Shown one piece after another: positions 32,073 through 42,100 of a stretch of 64,000 bases of DNA. A program made the position numbers and the translations under genes. How positions within the stretch are numbered: position 1 is the first letter of the stretch; each line of letters begins with the position of its first letter. Under the pieces are notes generated by a model. It was not told where the DNA came from. It saw nothing but the letters and a program-made list of their open reading frames with translations, and searched no databases. The DNA is taken from NCBI GenBank assembly GCA_964398055.1, contig CAYNLK010000010.1:1-64000 (forward strand), in the 5' to 3' direction. Source of the stretch: CAYNLK01 sp964398055 (GTDB taxonomy: Bacteria; Chloroflexota; Anaerolineae; 4572-78; J111).

Positions 32073-33206
32073 ATGATGACGTTTTCATTTGAGCTTCTGG
32101 TAGAGGATCGACACAGCCAGGCCCGGGCCGGCCTGATCCACACCCCCCACGGCGACATCCCGACGCCGGTGTTTGCCCCGGTTGGCACCCAGGCTACGGT
32201 CAAAACGTTGACTCCGGCCGATCTCCATAAGCTGGGAGCCACGCTGATCCTGAGCAATACCTACCATCTTTATTTGCGTCCCGGCGCCGACCTGATCGCC
32301 GCTTTTGGCGGCTTGCACCGGTTTATGCAGTGGCCCGGTCCGATCTTGACTGACTCCGGCGGCTTCCAGGTATTCAGTCTGGCCGGGCTGCGCAAAATCG
32401 ATGAAGATGGGGTTACTTTTCGCTCCCATCTCGATGGCTCCGAGCATCGCTTTACTCCGGAGAAAGTTATCGCCATTCAAGAGCAGTTGGGCGCGGACAT
32501 TATCATGGCCTTTGACGAGTGCCCCCCGCCGGACGATTACGCCTACAACGTCGAGGCTTTGCAACGCACTCACCACTGGGCTGAGCGCTGCCTGGCCGCC
32601 CAGCGCCGCACTGATCAGGCCCTATATGGAATCGTGCAAGGTGGAATTTTTGCCGACCTGCGTGGCCAAAGCGCCGAGTTCCTGGCAGCTTTGGATTTTC
32701 CGGGGTACGGCATCGGCGGGTTGAGCGTAGGTGAAAGCAAGGCCGAAATGCACGCGATGCTGGAACTCCTGCATCCCTTGCTGCCGCGCCACAAGCCGCG
32801 CTACCTGATGGGGGTCGGTAGCCCGGAGGATTTGTTCGAGTGTGTGGCCCGCGGGATCGACCAGTTCGACTGCGTCTTGCCGACCCGGATCGCCCGCAAT
32901 GGAGCCGTGTTCACCCGGCAGGGTCGAGTGAATTTGCGCAACGCCCGCTTCACCGCCGACCAGGAGCCGCTGGAGGCCGATTGCCGCTGTTATACCTGCC
33001 GCACTTTCAGCCGGGCCTATCTGCGCCACCTGATCGTGGCCAATGAAATTCTGGCCCTGCGTTTGACCACGCTGCACAATCTCCACTTTATGCTGGAAAC
33101 GATGCGCCGGATTCGCCAGTCGATCATCGCCGGCACTTTTGGGCAATACAAAAGCGAATTTCTGGCGACCTACCAACCTGTGCCGGAGGAGAACCGTAAG
33201 AAATGA
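32073..33206 (+). CDS. tgt: Queuine tRNA-guanine transglycosylase
   Basis: Full-length (about 377 residues) bacterial TGT, which replaces guanine-34 with preQ1 in GUN-anticodon tRNAs. Visible: THYH-type SNTYHLYLRPG, the catalytic/binding block LTDSGGFQVFSL, MAFDECPP, YGIVQGG, IGGLSVGE, the second catalytic Asp in FDCVLPTRIARNG and the Zn site CRCYTC...H (C-x-C-x2-C...H). Start: GTG 32070, ATG 32073 or ATG 32076; I take ATG 32073. The stop overlaps the uppP ATG (ATGA), so both are one operon behind the promoter at 32016. Confidence 0.98.
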   Translation: MMTFSFELLVEDRHSQARAGLIHTPHGDIPTPVFAPVGTQATVKTLTPADLHKLGATLILSNTYHLYLRPGADLIAAFGGLHRFMQWPGPILTDSGGFQVFSLAGLRKIDEDGVTFRSHLDGSEHRFTPEKVIAIQEQLGADIIMAFDECPPPDDYAYNVEALQRTHHWAERCLAAQRRTDQALYGIVQGGIFADLRGQSAEFLAALDFPGYGIGGLSVGESKAEMHAMLELLHPLLPRHKPRYLMGVGSPEDLFECVARGIDQFDCVLPTRIARNGAVFTRQGRVNLRNARFTADQEPLEADCRCYTCRTFSRAYLRHLIVANEILALRLTTLHNLHFMLETMRRIRQSIIAGTFGQYKSEFLATYQPVPEENRKK

Positions 33207-34018
33207 ATCTATTTCAAGCCTTTATCCTGGGTCTTGTTCAGGGCGCGACTGAATATATTCCTGTCTCCAGTTCGGCCCATCTGATGATTGTACCCTGGCT
33301 ACTGGGCTGGCCTGACCCCTCCTTTGAATTTGAAGTGCTGGTCCAGTGGGGTACCCTGGTGGGGGTTTTTGTCTTTTTCTGGCCGGAGATTTGGGCCATC
33401 GTTAAAGGGGTACTACTGGGACTACGGCAGGGTCATCCCCTGGCGACTTTTGAAGCCAAATTGGGCTGGCTGATCGTGTTGGCCACGATTCCGGCAGTAG
33501 TTTTGGGTCTGCTGCTTAAAGATTTTTTTGAAGCCGCTTTTGCCGCGCCGGTATTTGCCGGCGGGCTGCTGATCCTGACGGCACTCCTGCTGGTGGTGGC
33601 GGAACGGTTTGGGGCGCGTAACCGGGAATTAGAGAGTCTCACCTGGCTCGATGCCGTTATCGTTGGCTGCTGGCAGGCCGCGGCCCTTTTTCCCGGCATC
33701 AGCCGCTCCGGGGCGACCATCAGCGGAGCCGTGCTGCGGGGCTATAGCCGGCCGGATGCGGCTCGCTTCAGCTTTCTGATGTCGATTCCGGCGCTGCTGG
33801 GGGCCGGAGTCATGGCCCTCAATGATTTGCTGGCGTCCGGGGCGCTGGCCGAGCAGCTACCCGCCATCAGCGTTGGATTTGTGGCCGCGGCCGTCTCCGG
33901 CTACCTGTGCATTCGCTGGCTGCTGCACTATTTGCAGCGCCACTCTTTCTATATCTTTGCCGCTTATTGTGCAGTCTTCAGTCTGCTAACTCTGCTGGTT
34001 GCTCTGGCCAGCAGTTAA
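33203..34018 (+). CDS. uppP: Undecaprenyl-diphosphatase
   Basis: 271 residues, about eight membrane helices, BacA/UppP family: recycles the lipid carrier C55-PP to C55-P for peptidoglycan and glycan synthesis, and confers bacitracin tolerance. The two conserved motifs are complete: GLVQGATEYIPVSSSAHL (catalytic Glu and SSSAH) and FPGISRSGATI (P-G-x-S-R-S-G-A-T). ATG at 33203, overlapping tgt by four bases. Its product supplies carrier lipid for the glycan pathways encoded on both sides. Confidence 0.98.
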   Translation: MNLFQAFILGLVQGATEYIPVSSSAHLMIVPWLLGWPDPSFEFEVLVQWGTLVGVFVFFWPEIWAIVKGVLLGLRQGHPLATFEAKLGWLIVLATIPAVVLGLLLKDFFEAAFAAPVFAGGLLILTALLLVVAERFGARNRELESLTWLDAVIVGCWQAAALFPGISRSGATISGAVLRGYSRPDAARFSFLMSIPALLGAGVMALNDLLASGALAEQLPAISVGFVAAAVSGYLCIRWLLHYLQRHSFYIFAAYCAVFSLLTLLVALASS

Positions 34019-34066
34019 GCGGTGTCCCCCAAATTTATATTGTATGGGGGCAGGCCAGGCTACAAA

Positions 34067-35041
34067 TCACTCTTTCATGCCCTGATCTTTGAATTTAACT
34101 CCATAGTAACGTTGCATAAAAAACCTCAGGGCCTGATGGATTGGATCTGCCATAAAGGGGGTTCTTAGTGTCGTTATGTCAAAAATAATCGCATCATTTG
34201 GAAGAGACCATTCAGGACAATTCACCAAAAAGATTTGACGGCTATTTGTCGAATTGGTAATTTTATCAGGCCTGATGCCCGTTGAAGGAATCACTGAGAC
34301 AAGATAGTCTTGGCCCCTCCACCTAAAGCAAAGTTGATATTTAGTTTCCTCGATCTGACGTATTCCCAGATCGCGCCTCAAACTGATTTCCGCAAAACTG
34401 TGCAGCATCTGATCAAGAGCAGCATCAACTCGTCGCGGCGACATATTTCGTTTGACCCGTTCCATCGGGTAGATCACTCTGGCCGGGTTTCCTTCAACCA
34501 CTGAACCGGCTGGGATACTTTGGGTAACAACTGCTCTGGAATTGACAAATGTATTATCGCCGATTTCAACCCCAGGGTGGAGAAAAACACCGGCGGCACA
34601 CCAGACCTTATCGCCAATAGTTACACCCGCCAACTTCACCCAATAACCTTCCGTATACGGCAGAAATGAACCGTGGGTAAATATCATAGTGCGCGGCCCT
34701 AATGCTGAGCCCTGACCCAAACGTACGACCTCGTCAGCATTGATGAGGCTTTGTGGTCCAATGTAGCTACCTTCGCCCACGATCAAGCTGGATGATCCAT
34801 AAACGAGGGTAAAGCTGCTTATTTCGCTGTAGCATCCCAATTGTATCTCCCCGTCCAGGTGAATCAAGGTAAAGGGACGAATCACACAATAGTGGTCTAG
34901 TTCAATGCGGCGTCCCATCACTGCGGAAAACCAACCAATATGAACCTGATAACCAATACTGGCTTGGCAGAACCATCTGAGTATAAGTTTTTTCAGGAAA
35001 GGTGGACTGATGAAAACAAGCCCCAACAGCAGAGTTCTCAT
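34067..35041 (-). CDS. Left-handed beta-helix (hexapeptide) acyltransferase-like protein
   Basis: 324 residues. After a hydrophobic N-terminus, hexapeptide-repeat turns run from about 45 to 195 (IRPFTLIHLDGEIQLGCYSEISSF, VGEGSYIGPQSLIN, IGDKVWCAAGVFLHPGVEIGDNTFVNSRAVVTQSIPAGSVVEGNPARVI), the CoA-dependent O-acetyltransferase pattern of WcaF/NodL-type proteins ending in the usual GNPA. The C-terminal ~125 residues are an extra domain I do not recognise. A role in acetylating a polysaccharide is inferred. ATG at 35041 has AGGAG at ideal spacing. It follows the DUF1624 gene by 19 bp. Confidence 0.85.
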   Translation of the reverse strand: MRTLLLGLVFISPPFLKKLILRWFCQASIGYQVHIGWFSAVMGRRIELDHYCVIRPFTLIHLDGEIQLGCYSEISSFTLVYGSSSLIVGEGSYIGPQSLINADEVVRLGQGSALGPRTMIFTHGSFLPYTEGYWVKLAGVTIGDKVWCAAGVFLHPGVEIGDNTFVNSRAVVTQSIPAGSVVEGNPARVIYPMERVKRNMSPRRVDAALDQMLHSFAEISLRRDLGIRQIEETKYQLCFRWRGQDYLVSVIPSTGIRPDKITNSTNSRQIFLVNCPEWSLPNDAIIFDITTLRTPFMADPIHQALRFFMQRYYGVKFKDQGMKE

Positions 35042-35060
35042 CGAATCTCCTGCTTTTAGC

Positions 35061-36221
35061 TCACAGATAACGCAACAGGCTATTTGGATATTGCTTGCGC
35101 AGTGATCGATAACTCTGAGCGATAGGGATCAAGATAGCCAGCCCAATCAGCCATACGACGTACGTCTTCACCATACTGGGGATAGGTAAATCTAACGTCA
35201 TTACCACGCGCCCTAGAACGCCGTAAACGACGATATGGGCAACAAAGAAAAATAAGGCCACCTGACCTGCTGTGACAAGCCATTGAGCGGGTGGACGTTG
35301 TAACAATTGTTCACGAGCAGACAATACACCCAGTAACAGGGCCGCGAGACCAAGGTTGAACATTTGGTAACTCAGACTCGGCGGGGTTTTGCTCATAATA
35401 AACCAATGATACCACTGCGCATTGGTGTATGCCGCATAAGGAGTTAGATCACCAAAGCCGCCAATTAAGCGGAGACCCAACCAACCGCCAAGTAAGGCTG
35501 TTCCTATCGCCACCCAGGTACCCGGTCGATGAAAGATTGGCGACTTAATATTGCGCCCCAGCACAAATCCCAAACCCATTAAAGTGGTCCAGCCCAAAAT
35601 CGAGTATTCAACAGCCGGATAAATCTCTGTGCTATAGGTCAAAAGAAGGGCCAGCCAGAAATTGCTGGTTTGGCTAAGAAGCGGGGCTATAGTTGGTAGC
35701 AACCATTGGTAGCCTAGTAAAACTGCCAGCATAAGAACTGCCAGCACTGACAACGGCAGTAGACGAAGTATGCTCACCAGAGCAAGACCTAGACCAATAC
35801 TTAACAGGACGTGTAAATACGGCCCCTGGCCAGCCCAGGCCCATTGACAGATGGTTAAATCAAGCAAAATGAGCACACTGGCTCGAGCCAATAAAAAGCG
35901 CGTAATCTCCCAATCTGATAAGCCACGTTTCCGACGAGAAACTTCAAACAAGGCGAGACTGATTCCGCTCAGCAACCAAAATGTTGGACCGGCCAAATTT
36001 GTGAACAAACCCGAAACCCAGTGAGTCCAATTTTCAAGGATGGCCGCTTGTCCACCATAACTCTCGGCTTGAAGACTGGTCCTCACAGAAGAGGCGGCAT
36101 GGTCAAGCGCCATGGCCACCATAGCTACCCCCCGCAACGCGTCAATACTGATAAGTCGAGCCTTTGTTGCTGTTTTTGGAACGGCTGCGGCATCAGTCAG
36201 AGGCAAAACTCTTACAGCCAT
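35061..36221 (-). CDS. DUF1624/HGSNAT-like membrane acyltransferase
   Basis: About 386 residues with roughly ten helices. The diagnostic N-terminus RLISIDALRGVAMVAMALDHAA (R-x-x-x-x-D-x-x-R-G) marks the YeiB/DUF1624/heparan-glucosaminide N-acetyltransferase superfamily, which transfers acetyl groups across the membrane onto sugars. The His in LDHA is the likely catalytic position. Paired with the hexapeptide acyltransferase, it points to trans-membrane acylation of a glycan. ATG at 36221 with AGAGGG upstream is preferred to a TTG at 36251. Confidence 0.85.
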   Translation of the reverse strand: MAVRVLPLTDAAAVPKTATKARLISIDALRGVAMVAMALDHAASSVRTSLQAESYGGQAAILENWTHWVSGLFTNLAGPTFWLLSGISLALFEVSRRKRGLSDWEITRFLLARASVLILLDLTICQWAWAGQGPYLHVLLSIGLGLALVSILRLLPLSVLAVLMLAVLLGYQWLLPTIAPLLSQTSNFWLALLLTYSTEIYPAVEYSILGWTTLMGLGFVLGRNIKSPIFHRPGTWVAIGTALLGGWLGLRLIGGFGDLTPYAAYTNAQWYHWFIMSKTPPSLSYQMFNLGLAALLLGVLSAREQLLQRPPAQWLVTAGQVALFFFVAHIVVYGVLGRVVMTLDLPIPSMVKTYVVWLIGLAILIPIAQSYRSLRKQYPNSLLRYL

Positions 36222-36282
36222 TAACACCCTCTCTTTTAACTGAGATATCAACCTTCAAGCCCTCCCTTGAAAATAGCCCTCA

Positions 36283-36365
36283 CCCCGTCGCTGAGCGACT
36301 CCCCTCTCCCAAACCTGTCCTGAGCGAAGCCGAAGGATTGGGAGAGGGGTTGGGGGAGAGGGCCG
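36283..36365. repeat. REP-like GC-rich inverted repeat element
   Basis: CCCCTCTCCCAA (36301-36312) pairs with TTGGGAGAGGGG (36338-36349) around CCTGAGCGAAGCCGAAGGA. GTCGCTGAGCGAC nearby (36288-36300) is a smaller hairpin. This 'CTGAGCGAAG(C/T)CGAAGG' element is a widely scattered intergenic repeat in many bacteria. It may also terminate the deacetylase gene. Confidence 0.7.
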
Positions 36366-36439
36366 CTACCTCACCCCCATTTTCATTCATCGTTGCCGTG
36401 CCGTAGGCTGAGTCCGTCTCCTCAGAATTCTCAGAAAGT

Positions 36440-37906
36440 TTACGGCATTGCCTGATTCAAACCATGACTGGCTTGAATCAAATTCCGATACCGGTCGATC
36501 CAATGTTCGGCGATTTGCGCCGGGGTAGCAAACCAAAAATCCCCGCGGGCTAACATATCCTCCCAGAGTTGAGAATAAGTGTAGGCCCAATCTGGAAATA
36601 ATTGATCATCATAGACATAGTCATGCACATCAATCAAGAGACAGCCTCCTTGCTCTGCGGTGCGGTCGGCCAGACTACGCAGCAGCTCCCGGCGGTCCCC
36701 TGGATTGTCAGACCGCAGACCAAACAATTGGTCGTCCATCCAGGCGGTGGGGATTTGGAGAGTTTTCAATTCACGCCGTTTAGCCTGTAAGAAGGGAAAA
36801 AAGGGTTGTGACAGGCCGCGCCGCCAGCCCAGGTAGCGATTATGAATCAGCGAAGTATCATATCTTAAGCCAACCTGCTCGTGGACGAGCATAGTTTCTT
36901 CAATATTGGCCGGGTTAAGATGCCAGTAGTGATGGCGATTGCCGACCACCGGCTGGCCACAGGCTTCTTCCAGTTTTTGTTTTTCGGCGGCAAACTTCTC
37001 TCGGCTCTGGTAGGCCAGGTAACTGGGATGGAGCCCAATTTCAAAACCTTCTTGAGCCAGGTGGCGGAACAGTTGGCGAAAAGGGGCTGAGGTGACATCG
37101 TAGAAGGTGTCAGGCGTACCGGTAGCATATTCCAAAAGAGAGCCCTGGCGGGGGACAAAATAAAAAGCCGAACGGGTTTGCAGGCTCTTTTCCAATTCCA
37201 TCCAGGCGGCAAACTGCCAATGGCTGCGCCGGCCCATCAACACTTCTAGCGCCGGCGACAGGCCACGCCGCCCCTGGCGCAGCACAATCCGTAGCGGCTC
37301 TAACCAGCGAATAACCTGGGGATAATCCACATCGTGACCCACCGCCGCAGCGGCCCGTTTGCCTTGAGGCCAACGTGGGGTGGGGGGTGGACAACCTAAC
37401 TCCAACAAGCTTCTTTCGAGCCAGCCGCTAATTTGTGAAGCTAAAGCCTGATGCAGAATTTTTTCTTGAAGGATGATACTGCCGGTTAGGTTAAAGAAGC
37501 CGTGTTTATCTTGAGGCCAGTATCTTTCCTCTTGACCTGTCGCCAGCCAAAAAACATCAAAAATTAAGTCACGCCGACAAATAATCCGACCATCACTACT
37601 CTGAGTCGGCTGACCATCATAATCATCACCGGTGAAGATGGGAAAGGAAAGGCCGTTTTGACCTGCAATCCGCTCTAACCGATGACCGGCGGGCTGCTGC
37701 CAGGCTAATGGGTTAGCTTGAATACACAACCGGGCGTGCGGGGCAACTGTCACATTGCTAACGTAAGCGATATCGCAATCGCTCTCCGGCGCAACCTCTG
37801 ACCAGGCCCAGCCGATGCCGGTCAGCAACAACCGCCAGGTCCAGTGAATTTCTGGGCCATAGATTTTGGATAAATAGGGGTCAATGGCAATTCGAATACG
37901 GGACAT
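36440..37906 (-). CDS. Polysaccharide deacetylase family protein
   Basis: 488 residues. An N-terminal domain (about 1-180) precedes a CE4/NodB-like barrel: AAVGHDVDYP (Asp-x-Asp, catalytic and metal ligand), FEIGLHPSYLAY (H of H-x3-H-like pair), GNRHHYWHLNP, and near the end LLIDVHDYVYDD. Enzymes of this fold remove N-acetyl groups from exopolysaccharide or peptidoglycan sugars; the N-terminal domain resembles that in EPS-locus deacetylases. Cytosolic or peripheral, as no signal is seen. ATG at 37906. Directly upstream is a copy of the conserved promoter element (37942-37983), so it is the head of its own unit. Confidence 0.85.
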   Translation of the reverse strand: MSRIRIAIDPYLSKIYGPEIHWTWRLLLTGIGWAWSEVAPESDCDIAYVSNVTVAPHARLCIQANPLAWQQPAGHRLERIAGQNGLSFPIFTGDDYDGQPTQSSDGRIICRRDLIFDVFWLATGQEERYWPQDKHGFFNLTGSIILQEKILHQALASQISGWLERSLLELGCPPPTPRWPQGKRAAAAVGHDVDYPQVIRWLEPLRIVLRQGRRGLSPALEVLMGRRSHWQFAAWMELEKSLQTRSAFYFVPRQGSLLEYATGTPDTFYDVTSAPFRQLFRHLAQEGFEIGLHPSYLAYQSREKFAAEKQKLEEACGQPVVGNRHHYWHLNPANIEETMLVHEQVGLRYDTSLIHNRYLGWRRGLSQPFFPFLQAKRRELKTLQIPTAWMDDQLFGLRSDNPGDRRELLRSLADRTAEQGGCLLIDVHDYVYDDQLFPDWAYTYSQLWEDMLARGDFWFATPAQIAEHWIDRYRNLIQASHGLNQAMP

Positions 37907-37941
37907 GGCTCTACCCTGGTTCCGGTTAGAGCATAACAGGA

Positions 37942-37983
37942 TTTAATGATAAAGCTGTGTGAGAATTCTTAGAAAAAAGTTAG
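37942..37983 (-). promoter_or_regulatory. Conserved promoter element, copy A (deacetylase)
   Basis: On the minus strand: CTAAC (37983-37979), N6, CTAAG (37972-37968), N14, TTTATCATTAAA (37953-37942), about 36 bp before the ATG at 37906. TATCAT would be the -10, and the CTAA repeats 11 bp apart overlap the -35 position, as for an activator site. Copies B and D have the same spacing. Confidence 0.75.
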
Positions 37984-37999
37984 AGTCCACCCTGATCGC

Positions 38000-39196
38000 T
38001 TACTGGAAAGGGGCATCGGAGACGACCCAACGCGGCCCCTGCTGCGGCCCACCTACGTGTAGGCGTCCCGGGCTGAACCCGCCGGGAGCCGAGTCATAAA
38101 CCATATCGCCACGGCCTTCATCAAAGTGCCACAGGGCGGCTGTATCGGCATCGGACTGAAAGGGAGCAGTGGGGCGGGCGAAATTGCCCTGGTAACGCAA
38201 GCTGGTAGAGAGGCGCACTTCATCGAGCCAACCGCTAAAAGAAGGATATTCCGGGCCGGCGTCGTGTTTTTCGGCGCCAATTACCAGGAAGGGGTCGCTA
38301 TTAACACAGGGACCGCCACAAAAATCACCGGGATAACCGTCATCAGGATAACTCACGTCACCACCTGGCCCTACCCCCTCGGCTTCAAGACGGCCATCGA
38401 CAAAAAGCCACACGTAGCCATCGACCCGACGACGTTGGATCGCGACATGATGCCATTGTCCATCAGCTATTTTACTCGTTCCACAGAATGTAAAATCCCC
38501 GGTACCATCTCCGCTAATCCCAAAGACAAGTCGGCCGGCCGCCAGGGAAACCCCAAATTTTCGATCTTGATTGTAACGGTCGCGGTCAATGATGATATTA
38601 CCGTATATCCAATTAACATTATCGGGCCCACATTCAACAGGAGGGGATTGATTATCAGTTAGTTCAGCCCGCAGCCACCATTCCAGGGTAAAATCGGTTG
38701 CACCGATGTCGGCGGGAGGCCCCGGTTCAATAGTAGCAGGATCGTCCAGGCGAATTTTCACCCGGTCAAGGTCATCTTTACCGGTGCTAAAAAAACGTAA
38801 GGCATATCCTGCCATACCAACAACCTGTTCAGAACTATCCGCTATCACTGTGGGACTTACGACGATTGCGGCTGGCGATGTTGGCGTCTCCATAGAAAAA
38901 GACGATGGGGATTGAGGGACAGCAGCAGTGACTCTGGCCTCAACCGGTGTTTCAGGGGTAGGAGTTGTTGTTTTCAACAGCAACCCTTCAGGATCGGGAG
39001 TTGTTTGAGTTATTAGCCCTAACTCTACTGTCGATGTTTCGCCAACCGGTGTCATTGAGGCGATAGAAGGCTGCGCCTCCATGCAGCCCGCAATTAATAA
39101 AGCTACACCTCCACCCAGGAGGATGAACCAAAACAGTGGTCCGATCCTGGATGGAGTTAGCAAAAACTGATTGATTTTTAAGAAATGTGACATCAT
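38000..39196 (-). CDS. LamG-domain lipoprotein
   Basis: 398 residues. A lipobox LIAGC ends the signal at about residue 38; a Thr/Pro/Ser-rich region (39-125) leads to one LamG/concanavalin domain (130-390): FTLEWWLRAEL, DGQWHHVAIQRR, LFVDGRLEAEG, DPFLVIGAEKHDAG, GWLDEVRLSTSLRY, ALWHFDEGRGD. LamG domains bind carbohydrate or protein at the surface. The domain is closely similar to those in the giant protein encoded immediately upstream, with which it overlaps (ATGA at 39193-39196), so the two are made together. Confidence 0.85.
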   Translation of the reverse strand: MMSHFLKINQFLLTPSRIGPLFWFILLGGGVALLIAGCMEAQPSIASMTPVGETSTVELGLITQTTPDPEGLLLKTTTPTPETPVEARVTAAVPQSPSSFSMETPTSPAAIVVSPTVIADSSEQVVGMAGYALRFFSTGKDDLDRVKIRLDDPATIEPGPPADIGATDFTLEWWLRAELTDNQSPPVECGPDNVNWIYGNIIIDRDRYNQDRKFGVSLAAGRLVFGISGDGTGDFTFCGTSKIADGQWHHVAIQRRRVDGYVWLFVDGRLEAEGVGPGGDVSYPDDGYPGDFCGGPCVNSDPFLVIGAEKHDAGPEYPSFSGWLDEVRLSTSLRYQGNFARPTAPFQSDADTAALWHFDEGRGDMVYDSAPGGFSPGRLHVGGPQQGPRWVVSDAPFQ

Positions 39197-42100
39197 TCTT
39201 TAATGATAAGTGGTAGATATGTCCGCTGAATATCTTCTGCAGCCAGGGTTGTAAAACTATGGGTGCCGGGTCCGCTTGGATTACTCGCCAGGTTACCGGC
39301 CGCATCCCTGGAGTGAACCCGGAATACATACGTGGTCTGAGTATTTAAGCCGGTCAGAACAACCTGGTGCGAAGTTACATAACTAGTTGTTTCTATAGTA
39401 CTTATCGTTGGGCTACCCACGCCATACTCAACCCGGCTGGTGGCAGGCTCATCGGTGGTCCAGGTAATAACTGCGACGGTATCCAATGCCGCCCCTGAGA
39501 CATCAGAGATTGCAGGTGGAATAGTATCACTAAAAGAAGGGACATCAGTGCTATAAACTGGACCGCCCGGAGCAGCTCCCCCAAATTTACAAACACCATT
39601 GCTGGGACCACCAACAGCTCCCGAACTATCTAACACTGTACCGGTACAGGCTCCGGCCGGTCCCTCATCGAAGTGATACAGGGCGAAGGTGTTACCATCC
39701 GGGGTAAACGGAGTAGAAGGAGGAGTGAAGTCGGCGGTGTAACGGATACTATTAGATAGACGCACCTCATCAAGCCAGCCCCGATACGACGGATATAGTG
39801 ATCCAACATCATGCTTTTCGGCGCCAATGACCAAATAGGGATCATTTACATTCCCACTGGTGGCTCGCCCATCACGATAACTGAGATTTCCGGTTGGACC
39901 TGAGCCCTGACCGCGTTGGACGCCGTCTATAAAGATGCGTAACTCCCCGGTGCTACCATTCCGGGTAACGGCAACATGGTGCCACTGCCCATCGTTTACC
40001 GAAACTGTACTGCAGATACCGGCGCCCGAACTCCCATTATTGACCCCAAAGGCAATTTTGCCGCCATGCAGGGAAACCCCATAGTCGCCATAATCACCAT
40101 TGCCAAACACATCTCGGTCGAATATGGTATTACCGGTAATCCAGTTATCATTACCGGGACTACAACTGCCGCTGTTATTCCCGGAGTCGGCTTTCATCCA
40201 GAACTCTAAGGTAAAATCTCCAGTTCCTCCGCCCACATCGGCTGGCACGTGTGGATCAATAGGTATCTTAACCCGATCAATGTCGTTGACGCCATGGCCA
40301 TAGAATCGTAACGAGTAATTGGTTGATTGCGGCGCCACTCCAAGGCTTAACTGACCAAGCTGACCGCTAAATGGATAACCGGCTACCCAGGTGGGGTCGG
40401 CGGTGTCTACCCCACTTGTGGTGCCCAAGGTTGCATTGTTGCCCAAGCCCGATAGATCGGCGGTGACCTGTCCATTCCCTTCATCAAAGCGCCACAACCC
40501 TACCGTGTTGGCATCTACTGCATACGGCGACGTCGGCACGGAGAAGTTGGCGCTGTACCGGGCCACATTCGAAATCCGCACCTCGTCGATGACTCCGTTG
40601 AAATAGGGATATCCGGCCAGCCCACCTATCTGCAAAGCGGGTCCCTGGGTCAGCGTACCGACGCTCACGGCAGTGGAAGCATTCCCGTTCACAAATAGTT
40701 GAGCCGTCCCACTACTGTAGGTTGCGGCTACGTGATACCACTGGCCTGCTTGCAGAACCGTACTGTGCTGCGCCGACCGCCAGCCCTGGTTGGTCGACAG
40801 CCACAGCGTCGCTCGTCCGCTGTCTAACTCTAACGACCAGCCAGTATAATCATCACCGTGCACAATGAACAGCCCTGTGGCGTTGCTCACTCCTGGCCGC
40901 ACCCAGGCTTCTATCGTCAGCGCGGCTGAATTGGGTATCTGCCCGGCTCGCACCACATCATTGGAACCATCAAAAGACAGCGCAAAATTACCGGCCGGTA
41001 CTGCTGTATTGGTCGGGGTAGGAGTCGGTGGAACAGGCGTATTCGTAGCTGTCGGCGTGTTCGTTGGCGGGACAGGCGTATTCGTGGCTATTGGTGTATC
41101 TGTCGCCGGGATAGGTGTATTCGTAGCTATCGGTGTATCTGTCACCGGGACAGGCGTATTGGACGGAGTTGGGGTATTCGTCGGCGGTACAGGTGTATTA
41201 GTGGCCGTCGGCGTTGGTGTATTTGTAGGAGTGTTTGTCGGCATTGGTGTGGCCGTCGGGGAGGCGCCGACTGGACCAATATAACTCTGGCGGCGCGACT
41301 CGAAGGCGTCGAAATAATAGGTACCTCGGGTGCCAGAGTCGACTCCGGCGACAGCGCCTAGCTGCACTCGATCAATTCGCCGGGTATCGTTGTCTATGCC
41401 GGTTAGATTGGCCTGCTGCGTACCGTCTATCCACAGGGTCAGGCCGCCATTATTTGCGCCCGGCCCGGTAGAGGCCCGCCAGTCTAACTCGACGTAGTGA
41501 GGGGCGTCGCTGATGGTAAACCAACTGGTATTGGTAAAAGTACTGCCGTCATTTCTCAAGGCGGCCCGGATCTGGTAAACGCCGCTGGAGCGACGGAACT
41601 CGACCTGAGTCACAACAGTTGCTGTACCGGTGTAACCATAGAACAGGAAGTGAGCATTGCCATTAGCCATTGTGATGGTATTTGGGTCGAAGTAGAAGCG
41701 TACCCGGTAACTTGGTTCGGCCGATGGACTATCATCAGTGACGTAAATACTGATGTTGTCATCCAATACGGCCTGCAGGCCGTTAGCTCCAACCAGGGCT
41801 GCCGCAGTAGTTACACTCAAATCGCCGCCGTCGGTGGTATTGGCCGACCAGGCAGATAGGTTGCCGGTTTCAAAGCCATCGGCAAAGATTAGATCTGGCA
41901 GCGGGGTAGGGGTAAAGGTTGGGGTAGCTGTCGGCGTATTGGTCGGCGGTACAGGCATATCGGTTGGCGTTGGGGTGTCCGTGGGCGGCATGGGTGTATT
42001 CGTTGCCGTTGGTGTGTCCGTCGGTACTGGCGTATCGGTCGCCGTCGGTGGGACAGGCGTGTCTGTCGCTGTCGGCGGGATCGGTGTATTCGTTGGGGGT